This document shows, in pieces, positions 25,166 through 31,251 of a stretch of DNA of 31,251 bases. The first letter of the stretch is position 1, and each line of letters begins with the position of its first letter. Origin of the DNA: JAJTFW01 sp964584995 (lineage in GTDB: Bacteria > Bacteroidota > Bacteroidia > AKYH767-A > OLB10). The notes under the pieces were generated by a model. It had not been told where the DNA came from, made no database searches, and saw only the letters and a program-made list of their open reading frames with translations. Both the position numbers and the translations under genes were made by a program. The stretch covers positions 1-31,251 of the forward strand of contig CAZPCA010000015.1 of NCBI GenBank assembly GCA_964584995.1, written 5' to 3'.

Positions 25166-25415
25166 GGATTATAATCTAACGAACTACCTAAGGGTTGATA
25201 GACACACTCCCGGAACTGGTTGTTCGTTCGATTCCCGACAGTAGGATTTGTCTCTGAAAAAATTCAATTATTTTACTGATTGTTTGAATATGCCGGTTCA
25301 GCCCCCGATTTTACTATTTCAGAGGGATTTTACTTGACATCATACCTTAAAATTCATAATTTGCTAATCCAAAGCAAAAGTCGGGTATCCATTTTCGAGG
25401 GGAATCCATTCGTGT
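25166..25415. other. Intergenic region between protease and phosphatase genes
   Basis: This AT-rich stretch between the terminator and the next gene holds no convincing open frame. The only structured element I see is the promoter candidate at 25334-25363. Confidence 0.6.
25334..25363 (+). promoter_or_regulatory. Possible promoter of the PhoD-like phosphatase gene
   Basis: TTGACA (25334-25339), 17 bases, then TAATTTG (25357-25363). The boxes resemble both the general sigma-70 form and, less one base, the Bacteroidota TAnnTTTG form. It lies about 50 bases before the ATG at 25416. Confidence 0.35.
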
Positions 25416-27998
25416 ATGAAGAAGGTTACGATCATTGCCGTGTGTTGTGTGTTGCTGCAGCTGGTTGCCAAAGCGGATCAAACACTGGTTACTTATGGTT
25501 CCGTCTGGAAGTACCTTGCCAATGGGTCAAATCAAGGTACAGCCTGGAGGGCACCTGCATTCAGCGATACTGCCTGGCCCAGTGGTCCGGGGCAGTTGGG
25601 TTACGGAGATGGCGATGAAGCAACGGTTGTACCCAGTGGGGGAACTGTGAAGTTTGTCACCACCTATTTCAGGAAAACATTCACTATTACCAGTGCAGCT
25701 ACCTTCACCAGCTATTTATTGAGGGTGAAGAGAGACGATGGAATCGTTATCTACGTGAACGGCACGGAGGTGTATAGGGGAAACATGCCTTCGGGTACCA
25801 TTGCATTCAATACACTGGCTTCTGCTTCCGCTTCTGACGACGGTGCCACCAGCATTTCTGTTCCGCTCAGTCTATCTGCCTTACAGGTAGGGAGCAATAC
25901 CATCGCTGCGGAAATCCATCAGGTATCGACTTCCGACAGCGATATCAGTTTCGACCTTGCCGTGATCGGTGTGGAAGGTGCGGTAGCTACCTGCGGTGTT
26001 CCTACGGGACTCAGCGCTTCCGGTATCAGTACCACCGGAGCAACACTGAACTGGGGTGCCGTAACGGGCGCAACATCCTACAACTTGCAATGGAAAGCTA
26101 GCAGCGCCACCACCTGGACCACGGTCAGTAATCTGACCAGCACTTCAAGGGCTTTGACGGGACTTACGGCCTCTACTGGCTATCAGTTTCAGGTGCAAAC
26201 AGTATGCAGTGCCGGAAGCAGTGCCTACAGTACGGCCTCTGCATTCACCACCAGTTCCAGCACGGCGATTCAGACCAATGAGGTGCTGTACCTCTGGAGC
26301 GGTGCGATCCAGCCGACGTCCGCTACCGTAGTCGCGAAACTGACCTTGTCCACCACAACTGCTCGTTTACGTCTGAGTACATCCGCCTCGCTCAGCAATC
26401 CGGTGTATTCAGGCTACGTATCCGCTAATACTGCCAATAATTTCATGGCTAAGTTCAGTGTGACGGGCTTGAGTCCGAATACCACATACTTCTATGCTGT
26501 GGAGTCCGGCGGGGTTCTTGATTCATCTGCGGGCGATGTCGGTAAATTCAAGACCCCTGCTTCGGGAGCTTTTTCTTATCGGTTCACGCTCGGTTCCTGT
26601 GCCGTGACGTCTAACCACCAGGCCTATACCCTGATCCAGGCCAAACAGCCTTTGTTTCATCTTGCTGCCGGAGATTTCCATTACGCCAATCCGAATTCAT
26701 CCACAAGCATTTCTGTACATCGGACTCCGTATGAATCGGAAATTCTATCTCAGGCACCTACGGCCTCACTTTTTCTGAACGTGCCATTGGCCTACACCTG
26801 GGACGATCACGATTACTGCGGCAACAACAGTGGTGGCAGCTCAGTAGGTAAAGCCAACGCCAGGCAGGCTTACCAGGAATACATTCCGCATTACTCCCTG
26901 CCAGCGGGATCCGGAAATGTCCCGATTTACCAGGCATTCACTATCGGGCGTGTACATTTCATACTTACGGACCTGCGCTCCGAGCGCACTTCTACCTCCA
27001 TGATGGGGACAACGCAGAAAGCATGGTTCAAAAACCAGTGTTTGTTTGCGAAAAACAACAACCTCATGATTGCTTGGGTCAGTAGTGTGTCATTTGGGGG
27101 CAACAACACCGACAATTGGGGGGGCTTTACGGCAGAGCGAACAGAACTCGGCAACTGGTTCCGCGATAACAATATCCGCAATATGTTCATCCTTAGCGGA
27201 GATGCACACATGGTGGCCATTGATAATGGTGCAAACCACGACTATGCAACAAGTGCCAATAACCCGAACGATTATCCTGTTTTCCAATGTGCCGCACTCA
27301 ATTCAAGTGGTTCCAACAAGGGTGGCACCTACAGTCAGGGTGTTTTCCTTAATCCGAATTCCACCACTGGTCAATACGGTGTAGTAGATGTTACCGATAA
27401 TGGAGCCAACAACATCACTATAACGATGACGGCTTACCGAACTGTAGACAATACAGCTGTGGAATCGCAGTTGCTGAGCTATTCTTTCACCAGGAATCTG
27501 AATGTTCCCCTCACAGGAGGTGCGCCCGAGTTGGTAGTCGATCAGGACCTCTCTCAAGGCATTAAACTGAGCTGGGCCAATGTTAAGGATGCCGGTGTTT
27601 CGATTACGGCGAAAAGGAGTTCTGGCATGGAAGTGCTACTGAGCAGGAACGTTTCGGCGCAAGGTACACTGCTGGATCCGCATCCTGAGGAAGGATGGAA
27701 TACTTACAGCCTCGTCGATGATGAATTGTTCGTGTTAAGCGAGCGAAGGATATTTATGAGCGAAAGATCTGCTGCTGTCGATCTATTCCCAGTTCCTTTT
27801 TCTGATTTCTTTACCATCAGTGTACATCAAGGCCAGGTCGGAACGACTTTTACACTATTGGACACCAGCGGTCGAGTACTTAAGCAAGGAACAATCCATG
27901 CGGTTTCTACTGTTGTCAATATGGAAGGCTTTACCTCCGGCATCTACTTCCTGCAGCTGGGTGATGGCTCAAAGACCTACCGCTTGGTGAAGCAGTAA
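25416..27998 (+). CDS. PhoD-like metallophosphatase with N-terminal binding domains and T9SS sorting domain
   Basis: An 860-residue secreted protein. A signal peptide (MKKVTIIAVCCVLLQLVAKA) is followed by a galactose-binding-like beta-sandwich (about 22-190: VWKYLANGSN ... AFSDTAWPSG ... IVIYVNGTEVYRG). A fibronectin type III domain spans about 194-280 (PTGLSASGISTTGATLNW ... LTGLTASTGYQFQVQT). A second FN3-like PhoD N-domain spans about 286-385 (GLSPNTTYFYAVESGG). The PhoD catalytic domain (about 388-640) has metal-site motifs TLGSCA, LAAGDFHYA (D420), TWDDHDYCGNN and LSGDAHMVA. The C-terminus (VDLFPVPFSDFFTISV ... TSGIYFLQLGDGSKTYRLVKQ) is a T9SS type A domain, with 'PVPF' in place of the common 'PNPF'. 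PhoD enzymes act as phosphodiesterases/alkaline phosphatases using iron and calcium. The likely role is extracellular phosphate scavenging. Confidence 0.92.
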   Translation: MKKVTIIAVCCVLLQLVAKADQTLVTYGSVWKYLANGSNQGTAWRAPAFSDTAWPSGPGQLGYGDGDEATVVPSGGTVKFVTTYFRKTFTITSAATFTSYLLRVKRDDGIVIYVNGTEVYRGNMPSGTIAFNTLASASASDDGATSISVPLSLSALQVGSNTIAAEIHQVSTSDSDISFDLAVIGVEGAVATCGVPTGLSASGISTTGATLNWGAVTGATSYNLQWKASSATTWTTVSNLTSTSRALTGLTASTGYQFQVQTVCSAGSSAYSTASAFTTSSSTAIQTNEVLYLWSGAIQPTSATVVAKLTLSTTTARLRLSTSASLSNPVYSGYVSANTANNFMAKFSVTGLSPNTTYFYAVESGGVLDSSAGDVGKFKTPASGAFSYRFTLGSCAVTSNHQAYTLIQAKQPLFHLAAGDFHYANPNSSTSISVHRTPYESEILSQAPTASLFLNVPLAYTWDDHDYCGNNSGGSSVGKANARQAYQEYIPHYSLPAGSGNVPIYQAFTIGRVHFILTDLRSERTSTSMMGTTQKAWFKNQCLFAKNNNLMIAWVSSVSFGGNNTDNWGGFTAERTELGNWFRDNNIRNMFILSGDAHMVAIDNGANHDYATSANNPNDYPVFQCAALNSSGSNKGGTYSQGVFLNPNSTTGQYGVVDVTDNGANNITITMTAYRTVDNTAVESQLLSYSFTRNLNVPLTGGAPELVVDQDLSQGIKLSWANVKDAGVSITAKRSSGMEVLLSRNVSAQGTLLDPHPEEGWNTYSLVDDELFVLSERRIFMSERSAAVDLFPVPFSDFFTISVHQGQVGTTFTLLDTSGRVLKQGTIHAVSTVVNMEGFTSGIYFLQLGDGSKTYRLVKQ

Positions 27999-28195
27999 CC
28001 GACTGGGGTTTTTATCCTAATTTTTCGAGCTGATTTTAGCTGTAAGGTTTGTTCAGCTTCAGCAAATATGAATATAAGGATAGGCGAGCAAGAGAATGTT
28101 GGCTATGCTTGCAGCTACATGTAAAAGTTTACAATCAACTTGGCAAGCTTTACGTCCAATTAGCAATTCAACTGCGCGTACTAAGCAATCAGGGC
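27999..28195. other. Non-coding stretch after the phosphatase gene
   Basis: No convincing open frame, RNA or strong terminator is seen on the plus strand after the stop at 27998. A short palindrome-like AGCT-GATTTT-AGCT near 28028 lacks a T-tract. Confidence 0.5.
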
Positions 28196-28231
28196 AAAAT
28201 AATAAAACCTGTCAATCCTTTGATTAACAGG
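28196..28231 (-). terminator. Rho-independent terminator of tRNA-Val
   Basis: The minus strand folds CCTGT-T-AATC-AAAG-GATT-G-ACAGG (28208-28231; nine pairs with one internal mismatch), then reads TTTTATTATTTTG. It starts 11 bases past the 3' end of the tRNA. Confidence 0.75.
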
Positions 28232-28242
28232 CTTTGTGTCTG

Positions 28243-28317
28243 TGGGAGCAACAGGATTCGAACCTGTGACCCTCTGCTTGTAAGGCAGATGCTCTGAACC
28301 AGCTGAGCTATGCTCCC
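28243..28317 (-). tRNA. tRNA-Val (anticodon TAC)
   Basis: A 75-base cloverleaf on the minus strand. The acceptor stem is GGGAGCA/TGCTCCC, the D arm GCTC...GAGC, the anticodon stem TCTGC/GCAGA with loop CTTACAA (anticodon TAC at positions 34-36), and the T arm ACAGG-TTCGAAT-CCTGT; the discriminator base is A. The CCA end is not encoded. It reads GUA and, by wobble, other valine codons. It has its own promoter and terminator and no neighbouring tRNA. Confidence 0.97.
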
Positions 28318-28334
28318 CTCCCTAATTGGGAATG

Positions 28335-28365
28335 CAAATGTAGAACTCTAAAGAGTAATAGCAAA
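28335..28365 (-). promoter_or_regulatory. Promoter of tRNA-Val
   Basis: On the minus strand, TTTG (28362-28365), exactly 19 bases, then TACATTTG (28335-28342), a full match to the Bacteroidota TTTG-N19-TAnnTTTG consensus. Transcription would begin near 28330, about 13 bases before the mature 5' end at 28317. Confidence 0.8.
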
Positions 28366-28443
28366 ACAGAACATGAAAAAAATCATAAATAATTAAAAAA
28401 TAATAAGTTGTGTGTGCTTTTGGCAGGTCATGGTGCCTCTGGT

Positions 28444-28533
28444 CTAACTCTTTTCCTTGCGTTTGTATTCGGCGGTGAGGCCTGGAATCTTGTTTTTGGA
28501 GGTTCCTGTACCATGATGGACTCCGTTGGCCAT
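28444..28533 (-). CDS. Possible 29-residue small protein
   Basis: An ATG-to-TAG frame encodes a Gly-rich, strongly basic peptide that begins MANGVHHGTGTSKNKIPG and ends with a Lys-rich tail (EYKRKEKS). An A-rich stretch (CAGAGAAACGACG) precedes the ATG, as common for Bacteroidota translation starts. The sequence looks more protein-like than the alternative frames, with a balanced run of small residues and then a charged helix-like tail, but at this length chance cannot be excluded. No clear promoter box was found before it. It lies upstream of, and co-directional with, tRNA-Val. I do not recognise a family. Confidence 0.4.
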   Translation of the reverse strand: MANGVHHGTGTSKNKIPGLTAEYKRKEKS

Positions 28534-28579
28534 TGAAATCGTCGTTTCTCTGAGTGCATTGTGGTCAACATTTCGCCTG

Positions 28580-28606
28580 AAATTCCCCTACAAAGGGGAT
28601 TTTTTT
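28580..28606 (+). terminator. Hairpin with T-tract upstream of the papain-like protease gene
   Basis: Stem TCCCC (28584-28588) / GGGGA (28595-28599), extendable past one T-T mismatch to AAA/TTT, with loop TACAAA, followed by seven T residues. It has the form of a plus-strand terminator, yet no plus-strand gene is visible between 27998 and here. The T-tract also overlaps the place of the -33 element of the next promoter. Confidence 0.45.
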
Positions 28607-28630
28607 GTCTGTTTCAGGTAGGTAGCTTTG
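28600..28630 (+). promoter_or_regulatory. Promoter of the papain-like protease gene
   Basis: TAGCTTTG (28623-28630) matches TAnnTTTG. A T-run lies 19 bases upstream (28600-28603) and a TTTG at 28604-28607 is 15 bases upstream. The predicted leader is about 18 bases to the ATG at 28653. Confidence 0.5.
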
Positions 28631-28652
28631 CTCAGATTATAAACCTCTACCT

Positions 28653-29774
28653 ATGCGGTTCAGTCATACTTTATATTACACAGTCCAATTGGCACTTATG
28701 CCGTTTTGCCTCTTTGCGCAGTCGGATCCACTGAAATCATTTGAGAAAAAGCGGGACATGGCTAAGTTGGAGGCCGGGTTGAGCGCAGATGGGCGGAAGC
28801 GGTATAACGATGAAAAATCCGCACTGGAACTGGTTCCCGGGAAGACCTTTACCGTGGCGCCCAATGCAGTGCTTAACCGTGAGCCGCGTTACTTGAAGGG
28901 AGGCTTGACTTCCAAAGTGGACAATACGGAGGAGTTGAAGCGGATTGCAGAATATAATCTTCAAGCTGCGAAATCAGCTGAGCAGAGCTTTCAGGCAAAA
29001 GGATGGGCATGGAACCGATATTACTTGACGGATTTTGTGCCGCTGACACAAAAAATACTCATGGGTGCATCTTCGTGCGAATTCCGAACGGATATATTAA
29101 CGCCTGTAAAAGACCAGGGTGCGGTTTGTGGTAGTTGCTGGGCATTCGCGACTGCGGCAGCGTATGAACATTCCTACAAATTTGTATATGGTCCCCTTGG
29201 CTATCCTACAACGCATGATGTTTCAGAGGAGGAATTGCTGAATTGTGGTCAAACCTGCAATCAAATCACAGATTGCGGAAATTGTGAAGATGGTGGATTT
29301 CCGAACCGTGCGATGGATTACATGGTATGCAACCCTGTTGCCACGGAGGCGAATTACCCCTATACAGGAAATGACAGAGCCTGCAGAAGCACGGTGGAGG
29401 GTCGTTATGGAATTTTTGGTTACGGACAGGTGGGCTCTAATACACGATTCCCGTCAAAGGACGAAGTGAAAGCTGCCATTCGCTTGTACGGAGCAGTTAC
29501 TTCAGCACTCGTATCAGGAACCGGCTGGCGTACCTATGATACGGGTGTACTGAATGCAGTCAGGAGTGGAACTACACGATGTCCGGATGGAACATCGTGT
29601 CCTGACTATACAGATCATATTGTCACCATTGTTGGTTGGTGTGATGCCAAAAATGCATGGATCATCAAAAACTCCTGGGGTAGCGATTGGGGCGGTTATG
29701 GGGGCTATGCTTATGTGGCTTACGATACCTACAATATCGGGAAATGGGTGTTTTACCTTTTTCCAAAATTTTGA
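28653..29774 (+). CDS. Secreted papain-family (C1) cysteine protease
   Basis: A 373-residue protease with a signal peptide (MRFSHTLYYTVQLALMPFCLFAQ) and a charged pro-region (about 24-140). The mature C1 domain has oxyanion Gln155 and nucleophile Cys162 (PVKDQGAVCGSCWAFATAAA), 'SEEELLNCGQTCN' (the equivalent of the SEQ-x-L-V-D-C segment), 'GCEDGG'-like CEDGGFPNRAMDYM, His322 (YTDHIVTIVGW) and Asn340 (AWIIKNSWGSDWGGYGGYAYV). Twelve cysteines lie after the signal, most in the mature domain, suggesting several disulfides and folding outside the cytoplasm. The protein ends at VFYLFPKF right after the catalytic fold, with no T9SS sorting domain, unlike the two large enzymes upstream. It may therefore be periplasmic, or leave by another route. 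Confidence 0.93.
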   Translation: MRFSHTLYYTVQLALMPFCLFAQSDPLKSFEKKRDMAKLEAGLSADGRKRYNDEKSALELVPGKTFTVAPNAVLNREPRYLKGGLTSKVDNTEELKRIAEYNLQAAKSAEQSFQAKGWAWNRYYLTDFVPLTQKILMGASSCEFRTDILTPVKDQGAVCGSCWAFATAAAYEHSYKFVYGPLGYPTTHDVSEEELLNCGQTCNQITDCGNCEDGGFPNRAMDYMVCNPVATEANYPYTGNDRACRSTVEGRYGIFGYGQVGSNTRFPSKDEVKAAIRLYGAVTSALVSGTGWRTYDTGVLNAVRSGTTRCPDGTSCPDYTDHIVTIVGWCDAKNAWIIKNSWGSDWGGYGGYAYVAYDTYNIGKWVFYLFPKF

Positions 29775-30140
29775 AATCCACAGAGATCTTATGTTCCGGA
29801 CAATGGATAGTATCTGATTAAATGAAAGTGAGCGGTTGAATGGTTTACCAGTGCCGAAAGATACCCTAAGTGGATTCGCCACTATATCCTTCGTTCACGT
29901 AGGTGAGGCCGTTACCGGATCATTCCATTCACCGAAACTGCAATTTCAAAAAAAACACCTTGTGCTGGCTTTCATCAGTTGAGGGCTGCGGATCGCATCG
30001 CCACCGGCTTACTGCCCGTATCCGGAGCTTGCATAAATGGTGCTAACCCGCAATTCTTCAGCACGTTAAATCGTCCTGCTTTTAGGCTTTACGGTAACCC
30101 TTGGCTGTGTTCGGCCGTATAGAGGGAGCTTAATACCGTT
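29775..30140. other. 366-base gene-free leader/intergenic region before aspartokinase
   Basis: No open frame here looks like a gene. Visible structure: a hairpin AGTGG-ATTCG-CCACT (29869-29883), and two mutually exclusive pairings around 29895-29933, where GTGA (29903-29906) can pair with TCAC upstream (29895-29898) or TCACC downstream (29929-29933). A 10-codon frame (MVLTRNSSAR) lies near 30038. I recognise no known riboswitch class and no good -7 box near the gene. Confidence 0.4.
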
Positions 30141-31251
30141 ATGATCGTACTCAAATTCGGAGGTTCCTCTGTGGCCTCAGCCTCCCGCATCCGGGGTGTC
30201 GCCGACATCCTGCGCCAGCACAAAGGCCGTAAAAAAATGGCAGTTGTCTTCTCTGCTTTCGGTGGTGTCACCGACGACCTGATCCGCATGAGCCGCCTGG
30301 CGGCAAGGCGCAAAGAAGAGTACATCGATGTGTACCACAAGATCCGTGAACGCCATCAGGAATGCATCCGCGAACTCGGACTGCGCAGAGACAAGCAGCT
30401 GCATGATTTTGTGGAATCGGTGTTCACCGAGCTGCACGACATCCTGCATGGAATTTATCTCGTGAAGGAGCTCTCGGCGCGTACCATTGATTTTATCAGT
30501 GGCCAGGGCGAAGTGCTCTCCTCGGCCATCATCGCCGCTTATCTCCAACACGATGGCATCAGCGCTACCTTCGTGGATGCACGAGACCTTGTGCGTACCG
30601 ACGAGAACTTCGGCAGTGCACACGTCGACTTCCCGTCTACCAATGCACTCATCCGCGAACGCTTCCGTAAATTGAAAGGGCACGCCATCATCACCGGTTT
30701 CATCGGGGCCACCCACAAGCGGGAGATGACCACATTGGGCCGCGGGGGCTCAGATTATACAGCTGCGATTTTCGGTGCCGCACTGCAGGCCGCAGAAATA
30801 GAAATATGGACGGATGTGGATGGCGTTATGACCGCCGATCCCCGAAAAGTGAAAAAAGCCTTCAGCGTGCCTTCCATGACATACAATGAGGCGATGGAAC
30901 TCTCGCACTTCGGTGCCAAGGTAATCCATCCGCCTACTATACAGCCCGCCCTCGACAAGAAAATTCCCCTGCGAATCAAGAATACCTTTCGCCCCTCGGC
31001 TGCAGGAACCTTCATCTCCGTTAAGCCGGGCGATAATACCTATCTCGTTAAAGGTATTTCTTCCATTGATCACATCACCCTGCTTACGCTGCAGGGCAGT
31101 GGTATGGTGGGTGTTGCCGGCATCTCGGCCCGTTTGTTCAATGCCATCTATCAGGCAAAAGTGAACATCATTCTTATCACCCAGGGTTCTTCCGAACATA
31201 CCATCAGCTTCGCCGTACGGCCGGAAGATGCGCAGGCGGCGAAGGATTCCA
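30141..31251 (+). CDS. thrA: Aspartate kinase, probably the N-terminal part of bifunctional aspartokinase/homoserine dehydrogenase (3' end outside window)
   Basis: 370 codons are visible and open to the right edge. The kinase starts MIVLKFGGSSVAS, the aspartokinase signature. It continues with 'VVFSAFGGVTDDL', 'ISGQGEVLSSAIIAAYL', 'TTLGRGGSDYTAAIFGAAL' and 'EIEIWTDVDGVMTADPRKV' (substrate and ATP sites). 'MELSHFGAKVIHPPTIQPAL' leads into the ACT regulatory region 'LLTLQGSGMVGVAGISARLFNAI' and 'KVNIILITQGSSEHTISFAV'. The length before the ACT part and the phrase 'QGSGMVGVAGISARLF' match ThrA-type fused enzymes better than short LysC forms. The deciding homoserine dehydrogenase half lies outside the window. 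It catalyses the first step from aspartate to threonine, methionine and lysine, with probable threonine feedback through the ACT domains. Confidence 0.9.
   Translation, partial: MIVLKFGGSSVASASRIRGVADILRQHKGRKKMAVVFSAFGGVTDDLIRMSRLAARRKEEYIDVYHKIRERHQECIRELGLRRDKQLHDFVESVFTELHDILHGIYLVKELSARTIDFISGQGEVLSSAIIAAYLQHDGISATFVDARDLVRTDENFGSAHVDFPSTNALIRERFRKLKGHAIITGFIGATHKREMTTLGRGGSDYTAAIFGAALQAAEIEIWTDVDGVMTADPRKVKKAFSVPSMTYNEAMELSHFGAKVIHPPTIQPALDKKIPLRIKNTFRPSAAGTFISVKPGDNTYLVKGISSIDHITLLTLQGSGMVGVAGISARLFNAIYQAKVNIILITQGSSEHTISFAVRPEDAQAAKDS

Noticed and set aside
28049..28297. An 82-codon plus-strand frame ending in CGSNRIRTCDPLLVRQML
   Set aside because: The ending is the familiar false translation of a tRNA read antisense; it lies across tRNA-Val (28243-28317), and the rest has no protein-like character.
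29902..30050. A GTG-started frame of about 47 codons in the aspartokinase leader
   Set aside because: Composition is rich in His, Arg and Cys with no motif, and there is no ribosome-site or promoter support; probably chance.
1..31251. CRISPR array, insertion sequence, prophage or defence island
   Set aside because: No direct-repeat/spacer pattern, transposase, integrase, restriction or toxin-antitoxin motif was found on either strand; the gene content is housekeeping, envelope and secretion.

Overview
The window looks like chromosomal DNA of a member of the Bacteroidota, probably a free-living Chitinophagales- or Sphingobacteriales-like lineage. The exact genus cannot be told from sequence alone. 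The grounds are: three secreted proteins ending in type IX secretion (T9SS) type A sorting domains; promoter boxes of the Bacteroidota form TAnnTTTG, several with TTTG or TTG 19 bases upstream; DUF2490 and PafA-type phosphatase families; and a gene order hpt-adk-obg next to purK-purE. No rRNA, insertion sequence, prophage or CRISPR array was seen.

Layout. Bases 1-2081 (minus strand) hold a large secreted beta-propeller/Ig/T9SS protein that runs off the left edge. Bases 2179-10403 (minus) form a tightly packed unit: a TetR regulator, a TolC-like outer-membrane factor, an HlyD-like lipoprotein adaptor and an RND pump, then a short-chain dehydrogenase and a small secreted protein of unknown function. 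A Bacteroidota promoter overlapped by an inverted repeat sits before tetR, as expected for autoregulation.

Bases 10539-17399 (minus) are a second long co-directional run: hpt, adk, obg, a PAP2 phosphatase, the fluoride channel gene crcB, a DUF2490 protein, a pirin with an export-like N-terminus, a PafA-type alkaline phosphatase and tatA. This mixes nucleotide salvage, ribosome assembly, envelope lipid phosphatase and export functions. At 17400-17495 the strand switches. purK and purE (plus strand) carry out the conversion of AIR to CAIR in purine synthesis, opposite the salvage gene hpt.

Bases 19401-22200 (plus) are a two-gene outer-membrane module: a small beta-barrel-like protein overlapping a 670-residue protein with an N-terminal ComEA-like helix-hairpin-helix and a barrel-like remainder. 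Next come two large T9SS cargo enzymes: a subtilisin-like protease (22291-25113, with a strong terminator) and a PhoD-like phosphatase (25416-27998). A stand-alone tRNA-Val(TAC) on the minus strand has its own promoter and terminator. It is followed by a possible 29-residue gene, a secreted papain-like protease (28653-29774) and the 5' part of an aspartokinase, probably the bifunctional ThrA type, cut by the right edge.

I found no clearly new defence or mobile system. The best leads are the helix-hairpin-helix barrel module, the repeated placement of -7 promoter boxes only a few bases before start codons, the 29-codon gene near the tRNA, and the exported-looking pirin in the same run as tatA.
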